Assembly (NCBI RefSeq): GCF_004210375.1
Contig: NC_134825.1
Span: 74,639,558 to 74,703,557, forward strand
Reading direction: 5' to 3'
DNA length: 64,000 bases
Origin: Tachypleus tridentatus
Lineage: Eukaryota > Arthropoda > Merostomata > Xiphosura > Limulidae
Part shown: piece after piece, positions 34,517 through 46,440 of the stretch
How the letters are laid out: each line of letters opens with the position of its first letter
How positions within the stretch are numbered: the stretch's first letter is position 1
Made by a program: the position numbers and the translations under genes
Notes under the pieces: generated by a model
What the model was told of the DNA's origin: nothing
Database searches by the model: none
Seen by the model: only the letters and a program-made list of their open reading frames with translations

Positions 34517-37440
34517 ATCGCCATATCCTTGTATTTTTCTTACGCTATATATGCATTTGGAAATCGTTTTAAAGAGTTTGAACAAAATGCGAAGTTATAA
34601 AAAGAGATGTTCCGTAAAAGTATAGTACGTGTTATATTGAATTTTAACAAAATTCAAATTAGGTTTCTCAGATTCACAGTTTTTATCATTTATAATATGA
34701 ACAAGATAATGCAAATGGCGTGACTTTACTTTGTAAGATACAATATTTAGATATACAATTCATTTTCAAAGTGAAAAAAAGCTTTATGAAAATACTGTAG
34801 CACAGAATGGCTGACGTTTGCTCGATTTTTGTAGAACTTTTCAGGGTTAGTATCAACTGTATTTAGTCCAAATTTATATTAATTATCCTAGAAATATTTT
34901 GCAATAGAAAATATCAACTCTAAGGATTTCTATGAAATTATTGACTACTTAACATGACTTCAGTAAATAAAAGTATATATATCCAAATTTGGTAAATTTT
35001 CACTGCATAGTGCCTTATACAAACAACACTACGTTTAATAATGCTTGTGCTGACATCTGGTGAGCTTAATAAAGAGAGAAAAGGGACAAATCTAGTGAAG
35101 GTTTTGCAGATATCAATGTATGTGTGGACTTGTAGTTCTTTCTAAAATAAAATATTTAACTCTGAAAAAACATAAGAATATAATTAAATTTTATTTCAAA
35201 GTATTTCTTGCCTGAGAAGCGCTACGGCTTTAAGCAGTATAATTTCACACAGCCCAGTAAGTTCGCAACATGAGTAGTTTATAAGTGGAAAAAATTATTC
35301 ATAAAACGAGTTAGTTTTTCCTGGTTTGAGCTCATTACGATATCCTGTGTTAAAACAAATTTTAGACCAAAATCATTATTTACTTTAAGTAGAAAATAAA
35401 GATTCAAAAAAGAAGTTGGTAATTAGAGATAAAAATAGTCGAAAAGATAAAATGAAAAGCTAATGTAAGATGGTCGTTTAAGTGTTTATTTTCACACTAA
35501 CAAAATCTTTAGAAATATAATATTTATTTAAAAAAATAAAAATGTTAATGGTATTTCATTGCTTCCATTAATAATGTTTGTGAATAGTTAGTGATACTGT
35601 TGGCCAATTTTATTCTTGTTCTTGCTTTACGTCATTGGAACATTATTTTGATTTTGTTCCTAATTATTTATGTTTTCTCATGCTTGCTGATGACCTCAGT
35701 AGAAAGTCGAAACGGTGAAGGGCCATATTTATATATACGTGTGTGTGTATATCTCTGTAAATAAACATTTTACAAGTTGAAAACAATGTGGGGTTTTTGT
35801 GATTACTATACTATGTATTGTTATGAGTGGTGTAGTGCTAAAGAAAGTAGTGAGGGAACGCGTTTTGATAGTGTTACTATGATTAGTGTTTATTACTTTA
35901 CCAGTAGATAAAAACACATATTACAGAAATAGTAGCTGTACATTGTGAAGATAATTAAAATCTACTCTTGAATATGCTACAAATAAAAATTCCTGGAAAT
36001 TTATTAACAAAATTTCTAAGCTTGGTTCATAGTAAGTCCCTTGGACATGGCTACTTTTGTTCGTATGTCAGTTGCTGAAAGATGACACCTAAGCTATTTG
36101 TATACATAACGTCTGATTTCCAGTTTTGAATCAGAAGGCCATAAATACAATGAATATGAGATTTATCACACGGTTGATCAACAGCCTAGACCTCGTTTTC
36201 GCAATGATAAGGCGTATGTTTCTAAAGTTTCGTTTGCACTCGGAAGAATTGCATGGGATGAACTGAACTCCCGATTAAAGTATTGGGATATGATGGAATA
36301 TGACGCCCGCAGTTGTATAGAAAGTCTCTATACGTTGTAATTATATTAAAATGGCTACCCGAAACGTTTACAAAAGGAATCTATTTTATTTTCTCCAAAG
36401 CCTTGATTCATCTCTGATTTTCAGTCATTTACTTCTGAGGTACGCTGCTGAGAAATGGAATTACAAATGTCTGTTCTTGACCCATTTGGTTCATGAGATG
36501 AAGTTAGTGTGAATAACCATTGCTTCTTGTTGTTTATGATACTGCTTAAAATCGATCATGACTGATTGAAACAATCTTGTCATTATATTTCAATGCTATT
36601 AATGAAACTTCCCTTTATTAATGACGTTCTCTGCTTTTAAGGTCTTTTTACCCTTTGCTTATTCTTTGCTTTTAAAAATCGTGTTCTTCGACGAATGAAT
36701 TTATCTACACAAACTATAGTAATATCTCTTTTCTGTAAGGCTTCTAAAGTGATTAAAAGAAGGCTAAGTTAGAAATATCTGCTCAACTAAAATGGACCGT
36801 ATTTATATTACTGGAAACAAAGCATTTATTGGTTACTGTGTAAGTATGACTAAACAGGATGTTCATAAGGTCTCATATACTTACCATTAAAACTCAGGAG
36901 GTAAATAACATTCAAATATCTAATAAGTTCATTTGATCAGACTTTATATATAACCATATCGTAAATATTTTCTCTCACTTTTAAAATAGTACTTTAAATA
37001 ATTCTTGTTGCAGTTATTGTACTACGAACAAGCCCATAAACCCTATTCAACTCTGTTTTCAAGACCGAAAAAAATCTAATGCCCATAGAGGCGATTTATT
37101 GCTTTATTTGTAAAAGTTTTATACTTCAGTCACTAACAGTAAAATAAACATAGGAATTAGGTGTGAAGAGATTGGAAGTGAAAATTCTCAGAAGATTTAT
37201 TTTGGAATTTCGAGATCCATTCTGAAAAGTCATGATAGCACTATTCATTTTGTTTCATGTAGTTTCTAACCAGTTACTAACAATATAATAACTACAGATA
37301 ATAAATGTGAAAAGATTGTTTGGAATTCTGTGACCAATACTACCAAAACTACACATTTTATTTTACGTTTTGCAATATTTTATTTCATATTTTATTTCTC
37401 TGATAACTTGCCTGCAATCTGGATGAAAGAGTTAATGATT
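34517..37440. other. Intergenic stretch upstream of ELYS, nothing coding recognised
   Basis: AT-rich but CpG-retaining (about 22 CpGs counted in 36001-37000). It contains a ribozyme-like motif at 35.69 kb and a TG/TA tract near 35.74 kb. No SINE of family A or B until 37.45 kb. Confidence 0.5.
35687..35714 (+). other. Hammerhead-like motif
   Basis: CTGATGACCTCAGTAGAAAG followed by TCGAAACG has the CUGAUGA and CGAAAC boxes at hammerhead spacing. Flanking cleavage-site helices were not established. Confidence 0.3.
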
Positions 37441-37453
37441 CCTTCTTCTAGGA

Positions 37454-37586
37454 CTCCCAGCAGCACAGCAGTAGTCTGCGGACGCACACTGCTAGAAACC
37501 GGGTTTCGATACCCGTGGTGTGAGAAACACAGGTAGCCCATTGTGTAGCTTTGTGCTGAACTTAAAAAACAAACGAACAACAACAA
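37454..37586 (+). mobile_element. SINE family B, recent insertion with perfect 13-bp TSD
   Basis: CTCCCAGCAGCACAGCAGTA, ACCGGGTTTCGATACCCG, GTAGCTTTGTGCTGAAC, tail AACAAACGAACAACAAC. CCTTCTTCTAGGA flanks both sides (37441-37453 and 37587-37599). It ends about 0.4 kb upstream of the CpG-dense ELYS promoter candidate. Confidence 0.95.
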
Positions 37587-37974
37587 CCTTCTTCTAGGAG
37601 TTGGCAAAACCTTACAAAGTTTAAAACATGTAAAGTCAGATTCGTTCGAAATAGCGAGGGATGGACGTTCCGGCTAGAGTAGAAACAAATTAAAGAAAAG
37701 AGATAAGGGAACGGTTTTATTATATTACTGATTATTCTTCTCTTTCTTTTCACAACAGCGTTATCCTGACTGAAAATCAATGGCCGATATATTAATTTGA
37801 AGATATGGTCGAAATGCTTTTAATAAGTTTTGTCAAGCGAATTACTCAAATGATAAAAATAAAAATAAATATAATTTGAATAAAGAGTTAATGAGACTTG
37901 AAATATAAAAATAATATATAATATCCACATTATTTTAAATTAAAAGCATGAAACATTTCTTTTTAAGGAATGGC

Positions 37975-38115
37975 CAGCGAGTAACAGTAGTGCGTTAGGA
38001 GAGTTTGCGATTGCGCCTTACAAAATACACAGGAGGTCGAATAGTAATGGCGGCACTTGTTCAAATTTGAAGTTTTTACTGCGCAATGAAAGTGCACGCG
38101 ATTATATGTTTAATC
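37975..38115 (+). promoter_or_regulatory. AHCTF1: Candidate ELYS promoter / transcription start (CpG-dense patch)
   Basis: About nine CpG dinucleotides fall within 140 bp, the densest such patch near the gene, directly before the region where CpG becomes rare. It contains GTAATGGCGGC at about 38046, close to the YY1-type core (ATGGCGGC) common at housekeeping promoters, and no TATA box is evident. Position and orientation fit the start of the plus-strand ELYS gene whose first coding exon begins at 41984. A non-coding first exon could end at the CAG|GTATTC donor at 38179/38180. No transcript evidence is available here. Confidence 0.45.
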
Positions 38116-38179
38116 TAGCAGAAGAAAATAGTTGTTTAATTGATATATCTCTGTTGATTGAGGAAATATATATTAACAG

Positions 38180-41100
38180 GTATTCATTATTGATAATATT
38201 ACTACAATAGTGAGGGGAAAGTAAATGAAAAGTTTGAACATTTTCATAATATTACGATGTTACTGTAAATTGTAATTATTTTAAGTGTTAGGCTTAACTA
38301 AAATATGATTATTAGGCTTAGGAATTTAACACAACAAAATCTAAATTGATGATTTGTCTTAAACCTAACTAAACATTTCTGCGGTGGAAATGTAATACTG
38401 AACTTCGTAAGTTGATCTAACTGACAATAATGTGATGTTAAATGTAGTAATAAAAATGTAGAAAAAGTAGATAATACTTGACAAGTTAGTACGAGTATCC
38501 TGTACTGTAGTGTTTTAACTGTAATACTTGATTTTGTGTTTGTTTTTATACTGTTAGCGTAAAATTAAAAACAATGTTAATTGCTAGTAATATTTTAGTT
38601 ACACTTAAAAGTACTCTAAGTTTTGTAAATTAAGCATGATTGTGAAATGGTGTGTAAATTTTATGATAATGCCTTTTTAAAAATGGATTTTGTTGCACTA
38701 TGTATAAGAGTACAATAAAAGGCAAACAGTTTCAGTTCAGTTGCCAAATTAGTTTGAAAGATGGGCTAAAGCTTGAGATGAGGTCCATTTTTGAATGAAT
38801 TGTTGATACAGCAGTTTAGAGATTCATCTTTAGCTGCAAATGAGATTACTTTTGTGATTGTTATCAGAACAAAAAACACTGATGTATATATATTTGTGGA
38901 TGTAAAAGGCAAAGGTATGCCATCATTTCTTTTCACAGATCAGGCAATCCTCTGCAAAATAGAGTATAGAAGTTCTCAACAGGTTTTGGAATTACTTCTG
39001 CATAGGGAGTTTTATCACTGAATAGCTCTGAGCTTTTCTTGAGTTGCCATTGGAAATTATGCTGTCATTAAATGGATTATGAATCCAGTCATGTTTCTTC
39101 ATTGATTCTTGGAATTTACAATGAAGTTTTTCAAGATAAATAGAAACTTCATGAATAAGACTATGAATTAATACATTTTCTTTAAGAAACTGCTGGGACA
39201 AGGAAACATTTTAGTTTTTATTCTCAAAATAGTTTTCTTTAGCATAGGTTTTGTGAAATGCTGACACTGTTATTCAGATGCAAAATATTGCTATTTATTC
39301 ATAGAAGTCAATGCTAGTGTGGGGTTGCAGCCTTAAAAACGTATAAAGTCTGTATTTAAGCTGTAGAATGTGAACTGAGTGAGACAATTAGCTCATCTCT
39401 ATATGTAGCATAAGCTTGCCATACATGGATCATTTTTCTCAACAAAGAGTGTAAAACAGCCTACTCTTTGAAGAACTTAATTTTACAAAGTTTACAACAA
39501 TCATAGGATCTTATATCATTTTGTGTACATTGTGCTGCAGGTTTTTATAGCTTGTGCTTCCCCGTGTGTGATACAATATGTAAATATTACATCTTGAGCA
39601 AGTGTATATTTTTAACCCTTTTTTGTTTTTGATAAATTCAACTATTATATCAGTATATTTCCTATCACAGTTAGCTCAACTTACTAACAAGAGAGAAAAG
39701 ATGGTTTCACCTATAGCTTTCCCTTCAACTACTTGGCAAAATATAAACTTTTCACATACTTACTCTTGGTAAAAGTGTGATATAAATAGCAGAAGTTAAA
39801 CTAAGTTTGAACTATTTGTAGTTTCATCAAGTTGTATGGCAAATTTTAGACTGCTCTGAATGTGTTATCAAATACAGAGATTACAACTTGTGAAAATATC
39901 ATGTGTTAAAGAGATAGACTCAAGAGTCATTGTGCATGATTATATACATTTTTATGATGCCAAGAATAACTAATGGCTCTCTTATATCCTATTGTTTTAT
40001 GATTTTCCCAATCAAACAAGATGGTTCTAAATAAGCTGTTGAGGCTTTTGATGGAATAATGACTTGCTTTTCAGGCAAGCTGGTTTGTCTTGTCAGTTGT
40101 TTTAAATGTCACTTGAACTCTTATGCTTAAAATGTTTGGTTTCCAAATGTGTTTATTTGGCTTCATGCTATCTTAGCCAAACTCTATGGACAAATAATTT
40201 ACTGCAGTTTCTTCATTATTAACTGTAAGCAAAACCAAATTTTATATAATCCTCCTGGAACTTATAGACTTCATTTTTTGGTGTTCACTTTATCAATAGA
40301 ACAGTAGAAATTAAAACTGAAAAGTTTGTATTTTCCTTACATGTAACACCCAATTATCCATGTTTTTGACATACACTAATATCCAAAATTTACAACTAAC
40401 AAGCTGATAAATGTGTAATAAAATTCAAGATGTTTTGGCTAACTACTCAACAGTATTGCTGCCTTTTGTGTAGAATATAGCCATGACTATATTGTTGGTT
40501 TATAATTATCATGTGATGATTAAAAGGGCTTCTGGTTTATCGTATCTAATGGATCTGTGTGCTCCAATTAAGAGAGAGGTATTGCTGACTGGGTGTTTGA
40601 ATGCTTTTAATAAAATTTCCTTTTACATGTTGCACTTATGATGTTTAAACAGTGTAAATAGCTATTTGTCTGCCAAATTAAATATCTTCTTTAGCTATTG
40701 ACAACACCAACAAATGTATAAAGATAATACAATAAAGATTTAAGCAGATAAGTGGTGTGGTAGGAATGAAATATTAATTAATCGTCTCATCAAAAAAATG
40801 TTTTAAGATTTTTTAAAGTTTTATTAAGGAATACTGGTGGAAGTACTCAAAGAATTAATAGGTTAAACTCCTAAGAATCTGTTTAGTTTCTATTTATTAA
40901 TTATTACTGATAATCAAATCCTATCTAAAGACATGCAGTTTATTTTTCTAAAAAAAATTCTTGTTTCATGAAATACTGTTAAATATAATAGAAATACTTA
41001 TTTTAATACATTTTTTCCTGTCCTTCAATGCTTCAAATATTGAGTTTAAATCTATTATTCAGTGTCATTTATACAAAGCTTTTTCTGCCATTTAAAAAAA

Positions 41101-41975
41101 AAAATTTTCTGAAATGGAAATTTTACATACCTCTGCTGATAAGTGAGATAACTATATAAGCTATATAGTTCTCATTACTTGCTTTTAAGTATCATAACAA
41201 TCCTTTTAAAAGCTTAATTCTTCTGTTCTTTTATCTCTGATGGACTCCACCAGAGATTCCAGGTAGTTATGTAAAGGAGAATGGCACTTTTTTGCAAATT
41301 CTCTCCGGTTAAGTTCTTTCTTAGTTATACGCACAAGGTCAGTCTTAGAACTGAACTTCTTTCACCAACAGCTGTAAAAAATTAGTCTAAGAAAGACATA
41401 ATACATGAGCTTTGGTAGACAGGGGATAAGCATACCTGCAGTCCATTAACTTTTTCAAACTCGTTAAACACATCGTATTAATATCATAGTCTCTTTCCCT
41501 GGGAAGAATAAAAGAGAAGATCTATATGCTTACAGGGATCACTTTTATTTTGTCATCAATTTTGTCAAAATTCAACATTTTTTTTTTTTAAAGGGAACAT
41601 TCAGAAAGTTGAAAAGCATACTATTTCTACAGAACACAACTTTTCAATGTAAACAACCAAGTATTTCTCTTTGTATTGTATTGCAAGTCTCTTAAGTGTT
41701 TTATATACGCAAAGCTTGCATACCATCCAGTGTCATATCTTTTTGTTTGAAGCTTATGGTACTTATAGATTTACTTATAAATATACATTTCACTAAGCAA
41801 ATTCTCACCTAACAACTGCATAAGTACTTGAAATATTTTGTAACAAAGTATTTTGCAAGCAAAATGTTTCTTTAACTGAATCAATGCTCTAAACGAAAAA
41901 AAATGTTTTAAAATAATAGAATATTTTATTTTGATGTGTTTGAACTGAACTAAAAAGCCCCTTTCTTTAATTAAG
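38180..41975 (+). other. Putative ELYS intron between non-coding exon and first coding exon
   Basis: CpG-poor, AT-rich sequence. In 39001-40020 only two CpGs were counted. It includes a possible hAT transposase fragment at about 39.0 kb and a 21-bp perfect palindrome at 41150-41170. No SINE of family A or B is recognised in this stretch. The open frames seen here have no recognisable host-protein motif. Confidence 0.4.
38985..39200 (-). mobile_element. Possible hAT transposase C-terminal fragment
   Basis: A 69-residue minus-strand frame contains LEKLHCKFQESMKKHDWIHN followed by PF. This resembles the L..RF.DF...WI.NPF stretch ahead of the dimerisation region in ZBED5/GTF2IRD2-type hAT transposases. 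No termini or catalytic motifs were found nearby, so the call rests on one short segment. Confidence 0.3.
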
Positions 41976-41983
41976 TGAGAACC

Positions 41984-42125
41984 ATGAGGAGAGAAATTAT
42001 ACCAGATATGGTGTCAGATTTTCTGACCTTCCCTGCATCACCATTTGAAAACTGGGGCCGTAGTCATGGCATCTTAGCTTCTGATAGTCCAAACACTTCA
42101 CCATATTTTGGACAAATTAGTCAAG
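41984..42125 (+). CDS. AHCTF1: Protein ELYS, coding exon 1 (residues 1-47)
   Basis: ELYS (AHCTF1/MEL-28) binds chromatin and recruits the Nup107-160 complex to start nuclear pore assembly; it also localises to kinetochores. This exon starts at an ATG with A at -3, behind an acceptor (pyrimidine-rich tract, then AG at 41974-41975). The start MRREIIPDMVSDFLTFPASP resembles the short, poorly conserved N-terminus of vertebrate ELYS. The exon ends ...FGQISQ plus one base. The donor used appears to be CAAG|GCAAGT, a GC donor with otherwise perfect consensus. Phase 1 here joins correctly to the next exon (G + AT = Asp), whereas the nearest GT at 42130 would leave phase 2 and break the frame. Confidence 0.8.
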
Positions 42126-43399
42126 GCAAGTTATATTTCTTTTTTAATAATGTGTCTATCTAGAGTTGAGTAATTGCAACAAAATATACCCATTAAGACC
42201 ATCAGCTTACTGAATTTTAAAAATATTACAAGTATTACTATTTTCCTTAAACATTTTTATGAAACTATGGTACACAGTGTTTTCACATATGTTAGCAATT
42301 TTACCAGGGGGTCATGCAACCAGTAAAGTGACCTTAAGTTTCACTTTCGAGGTTTAAATTAAAAAAAAAAAATCTAATATTGGAAACCAACAACATTTTT
42401 TATGGTATAAATTTTACTTGCTAAGTTTTTGTTTTATAATGTGTGAAAAAACAACTTAGTCTTAATTTTCTATAATTTTTTTATTTTACTGATTTTGTTT
42501 TGCTCTTAAAGGAGGATGAGGTCATCTGGACATGACAGAGCTAAATAACATGGGCTACTTACTTGATTAATTGATATAATTGATTACCCACGAGCACTGA
42601 TTAGTGTCACACAATTAATGAGTAATTGAAATTACGTTTAAATTGAATGTTGTTGCAAATAAAGATTAACTTATCATCCATATTAAGGTTTTGGATTATT
42701 ACAATTATCCAGATATTCAAAATATTGTCCTTAGAGTTGGGTATTTAGTGGGGTCAATAGATCAGTTGTAATCCCTTAAACTAAATGATTATGCTTGTGT
42801 AATTAGAACTGTAAATTAGTTGGTTTAAAAGTACTTGTGTCGTGATCTTTTTCTGTTACATTCTAAATTTAATTATACCATTTTATTATTAATTTATGTC
42901 AGTAAACAAAACTTGATATCAAAATCTAGTTTATAATCCAGACTGTAATATTATATATTTTCAATCTTCAATTTTTTACTCTGAATTGCCTGTTTTAGGT
43001 TTCTTCTCCACCCTTGTATGACTTAAGTTTGCCAAGGATTACAGACTTATAGATATCCCAGAGATAAAATGTTAATGCTTAGCCACTAAGCTTCTTGCTC
43101 AACTGAGATACATACAATAAAGTGAAACCCAGAAAAGTGTTTCAACTTTCTTAGGTTATCTTTAGGTTAACAAAGAGAGTTTGCAACTGACTATTGCTGG
43201 GCACATTTTAGGGATGAGAGTGTAAACTGATACAAGATTGTAGGGGGTGTTGCAGTTACATGTTAGGTTATTGATTGATATAGGTATAAAGGTGTTCCTT
43301 TGTATTGGTTTAATCTGAGTTTGAATTCTTGGTTAAGTGCACAGAAAACACCATAATACTAAGTAGGGTAACAAATAACATTGACTGTCTAACTGTTAG
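42126..43399 (+). other. ELYS intron 1 (coding numbering), apparent GC-AG intron
   Basis: Donor GCAAGT after CAAG, acceptor ctaactgttag. The phase of both flanking exons agrees only with this donor. The interior is AT-rich and CpG-poor. It contains ATTGATTACCCACGAGCA at about 42574, which recurs in diverged form near 56.09 kb, so part of it is probably an old dispersed repeat. Confidence 0.65.
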
Positions 43400-43662
43400 A
43401 TGGAGCATGGATTTGGGAGACTAGAGGACCACTTTTGGAAGTATTTTCTACAAGTCGTTGTGAACGATGTAGTTCATGGTGTTTTGGAGCTATTTTGAAA
43501 GACACATCTGTTGTAATTTCTGCTGTGACAGAACTTCCAAGCTCTGGAAATTCTGCACCTAAGCTTCTAGTAGGTGTGGAGTATGCTTCCTCAGGCAACC
43601 TTCTTTGCCTTTTTGACATCAAGACTTCAAAAGTTGTGAAAGCTGTGGAGGTTAATGCCAAA
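43400..43662 (+). CDS. AHCTF1: Protein ELYS, coding exon 2 (residues 48-135, beta-propeller)
   Basis: The exon is flanked by an acceptor ending ctgttag and the donor AAA|GTGAGT. It reads GAWIWETRGPLLEVFSTSR, then PKLLVGVEYASSGNLLCLFD and SKVVKAVEVNAK. The vertebrate ELYS propeller has the same sequence of features: a GPQLEVV-like strand, an LLIGLEE..GSVLCLYD blade and SKVVKAV. The segments are blade strands of the N-terminal beta-propeller needed for nuclear-pore targeting. Entry phase 1 and exit phase 0 match the neighbours. Coding sequence here keeps few CpGs, in line with the CpG-poor gene body. Confidence 0.92.
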
Positions 43663-44457
43663 GTGAGTTTTGAATCAGTCTTTTTTCTTTTAATTCTTAT
43701 GATAGCAAGTTATAGTTAGTGTCCTAATCTTAATTTGAAAATAATGTCTATGTGTCACATACTTCCAGAATTGACAGCAAAATAGACTTAAAAACATAAA
43801 ATTCAAGAAAGTTATTTTGTTTTTAAAAGCTAGACACATTAAAATAAATTCTGTGACTTTCTACAACATAGTGAGTTGTTGACATCTTTACTAGTAGATA
43901 CTAATATCAATTAAATTTGTGTTTTTAAATTTTAGTATAACTTTTCCATGAGTATTGAATGAAAAGGCTCAAAATAATATAATTGCATTAGTTAGTAGAC
44001 CCTGAAATTAAGCCCTAAGTTGGTCTTAGTTTTTGAGAGAAGATGCTAGCATGTTAAGATTTTAGCTCTGCTGGTAGCTCACTTACCTGGTTTGTGATAG
44101 ATCTTTGATTAAATTTTTGAGGTAAAGAAATATATACTGTAAAAATAACTTACTAGATAATTGCAAAGCTAAAAAGATTTTTTACCAGGTTGTTAGCTGG
44201 ATTCTTTTGGAATTGACAGATGACTCAACAATTTACTGGGTAATAACGTAAATATAAAAAAAAAAGAATAATTAGATCTTTACAACTCATTTTAGTGTTA
44301 TTAATTATAATGCCACTTCAGTGCCAAGTTGTTTTCAAATAAAATAGGCTTGTTTGTTAAAAAAGAAATACAAAAACAATGAGAAGTTTTTTTAAGAAGA
44401 CGGTTTTAAGATTATCATCACATATTAACATTTATGTCATTTTATCTAAATTTTAAG
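43663..44457 (+). other. ELYS intron 2
   Basis: Bounded by GTGAGT and ttttaag. AT-rich and nearly free of CpG. No repeat or coding segment recognised inside. Confidence 0.8.
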
Positions 44458-44728
44458 ATCACTTCATTGGCAGTCATTAGCAGCAAGGGTGGAGTTTGTA
44501 TGGAAACTCGCCCAATTTATCAGGAACTTCGTTGCATGTTTGGCTTGGTAGCTGTTGGAACATTGGGTGGCCAGGTTCTTCTGCTGGACTTGAATTTAGA
44601 TGATGAAAACCATTCAGATGAGTTGACTCCAAATCAAGCAGTTATGATAACTCAGCAGATGCACAACATTCCAGAAAGGCGTGAAAAGAACATAAAGCAT
44701 AATAAGCATCTTTGTTTGTTACTTAATG
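44458..44728 (+). CDS. AHCTF1: Protein ELYS, coding exon 3 (residues 136-225, beta-propeller)
   Basis: It begins in phase 0 after an acceptor ending ttttaag with ITSLAVISSKGG. It continues with LRCMFGLVAVGTLGGQVLLL, then DLNLDD and, near the end, HNIPERREKNIKHNKHLCL. In vertebrate ELYS the corresponding blade reads FGVAAV..VGQILLVDLCLDD followed by IRE..RQGRHLCF, so the conserved order is retained. The exon leaves one base before the donor AATG|GTAAGA (phase 1). Translation runs into the intron for some 45 codons before a stop, so open-frame length alone overestimates the exon. Confidence 0.93.
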
Positions 44729-45231
44729 GTAAGAGAGCTTTTAATGAGTTCATTACAGATGTGCTTTTATTAACACTGAGAAGTTTAGCTAGTAGGTCAT
44801 TGCTTGGAATTGTAATATTCATGTATGCTTTGTTTTTGTTATTCTCTCTCTCTTTTCTTTAATTCATCAGAAGTCATTTTTTATTAAAATTATCAGTAGC
44901 ATGCTAATAATTTCTTGATTGATTTAACATGGTTAATGCTTAGGTGATCATGTAGGCAATAAATAAAGCTATGTAACACAAATTTTGTTCCTGGATAGTA
45001 TGTGTTATTTCTTGATTGCTTATGTTGTAAAAGTACAGAAAATGGCCATTATTTCTTTCAAACTAAGCTTTTGTGACCTGGATAATGAAATTTAGAAATT
45101 AACCTATTTTCTCTGTAAAAATGGGCAAACTCGCACATTTTCATTTACATAAAGTCTGAATAAAACAACATATGAATCAAGATTTACATGTATTTATACT
45201 AAAGTTATACAAAAATGTTTAGAAGTATTTT

Positions 45232-46440
45232 TCAAGATTTGTGACTTTCACTTTCACGTATCAGCCCCCAAATATAGTTTCCCATCATGTTTTTGTTATA
45301 CATTCCTTGGTAGCAGTGTTCAAAGTCTAGTATATCTTGGTGGAGGCACTGGCTTTGCTGCTTTAAGTATGCCCCCATGTTCTTCTTGAATTTATCAAGA
45401 TGAGCGTCAAGGATATGGACTTTCAGGGACATCCTGCAGCCCATTTTGCTGTAGTTTTTCACCAGAGCCTCAATGAGTACCACATAATTTTTGGCCTTGT
45501 GATTGCCCAAGAAGCCTCGAACCACTGTGACAAAGCTTTCCCAAGCTTTTTTTCTTGGGTAATTCTGTGCACTTCAGGATCTTTTTTGTATGTGCCTAGA
45601 TGTCAAAAGCTTGGCATTCAACTTTGTTAGACCAAGATCACTGATGAAGTCATTGAGGTCTCTTTGGTTGGGGTATTAAGTGTTTTTCTTACCAGCTACA
45701 CCTCTGAAATTGTAATCTTGATCTTCAATCTCTATCTCCTTTTCTGATTTGCTGCTCTCTTCTGAGGATGGCTGCTTTCTCTCTGGCAGAGTGGGTGCAT
45801 GGAGCTCATGGCAGTAGGGCACTGGGGCAATGGATGATGGAAGGTCCAGATACATGATAGCAGATGCTTGGAAGGGTCCAGTAACAATTGCTTGAGTGGT
45901 CAGTAGGTTCACGCCAAATTCTTGGAATAGCGAACTTCGTGGCTCTCTTTTCCTCTCTGCACCATCCTGCAAAAGACCAAAATAAAATTATTATGAAGAA
46001 TAAATTTATTTCATCCACAACTAAAGTGTAAGAGGTTCCTGCAAAATATTTTATATGTGATATTTTTTCTATACTATTGGAAATTTAAAAAATAAGATAT
46101 TTAAATTTTAAAAGGTCTAAAATTTGTATAATATAAAATTGTACTAATCAAGCAAGCAAAAATTGTCTGTCTTACCTTCTAGAGTTTTTTTACAGTGCTT
46201 GCAGGTAACATGAGGTGTCCAGGGATTGTCCCTGACAGGCATGCTGAAATATGCTTTGTAGGTGAAATATGCTTTTCACACATTTTAGCAGATGCTGTCA
46301 CAGAGTACTTTTTCGCTCTTGTCTTGATGAGTTGGCCACATATACAGCAGAATGTTTTTGAGAGTGCTTGCAGCTTCCTAATGCTATCTCTGATAAAATC
46401 AGATAGGTCTATATGTTCACCTAGGCACCTAGAACTAAAC
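45232..46440 (-). pseudogene. Broken copy of an arthropod multi-copy gene family (zinc-finger N-terminus), intronic
   Basis: Reading the minus strand from 46.44 kb, the pieces appear in the order expected for a multicopy protein family I recall from arthropod genomes. First comes a Cys-x2-Cys segment (CCICGQL), then AYFSMPVRDNPWTPHVTCKH, then a 209-bp intron with intact sites (donor GAAG|GTAAGA at 46175, acceptor cttttgcag before 45966). Then ATKFAIPRIWREPTDHSSNC, YLDLPSSIAPVPY, DLGLTKLNAKLL and finally FLGNHKAKNY, GCRMSLKVHILDAHLDKF and ILDFEHCYQGMYNKNMMGNY. The central third of the protein is missing between about 45.68 and 45.55 kb, and frameshifts occur after AERKR and in the Cys region. 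Function of the family is unknown to me. It lies antisense in ELYS intron 3 and is presumably dead. Confidence 0.7.

Noticed and set aside
38791..39021. 76-codon plus-strand frame
   Set aside because: No motif; the opposite strand looks weakly like hAT transposase instead.
42130..42131. GT donor downstream of ELYS coding exon 1
   Set aside because: Using it leaves phase 2, which does not join the following exon in frame; the GC donor five bases upstream does.
43389..43661. 90-codon minus-strand frame
   Set aside because: It is the antisense of ELYS coding exon 2, whose plus strand has clear homology.
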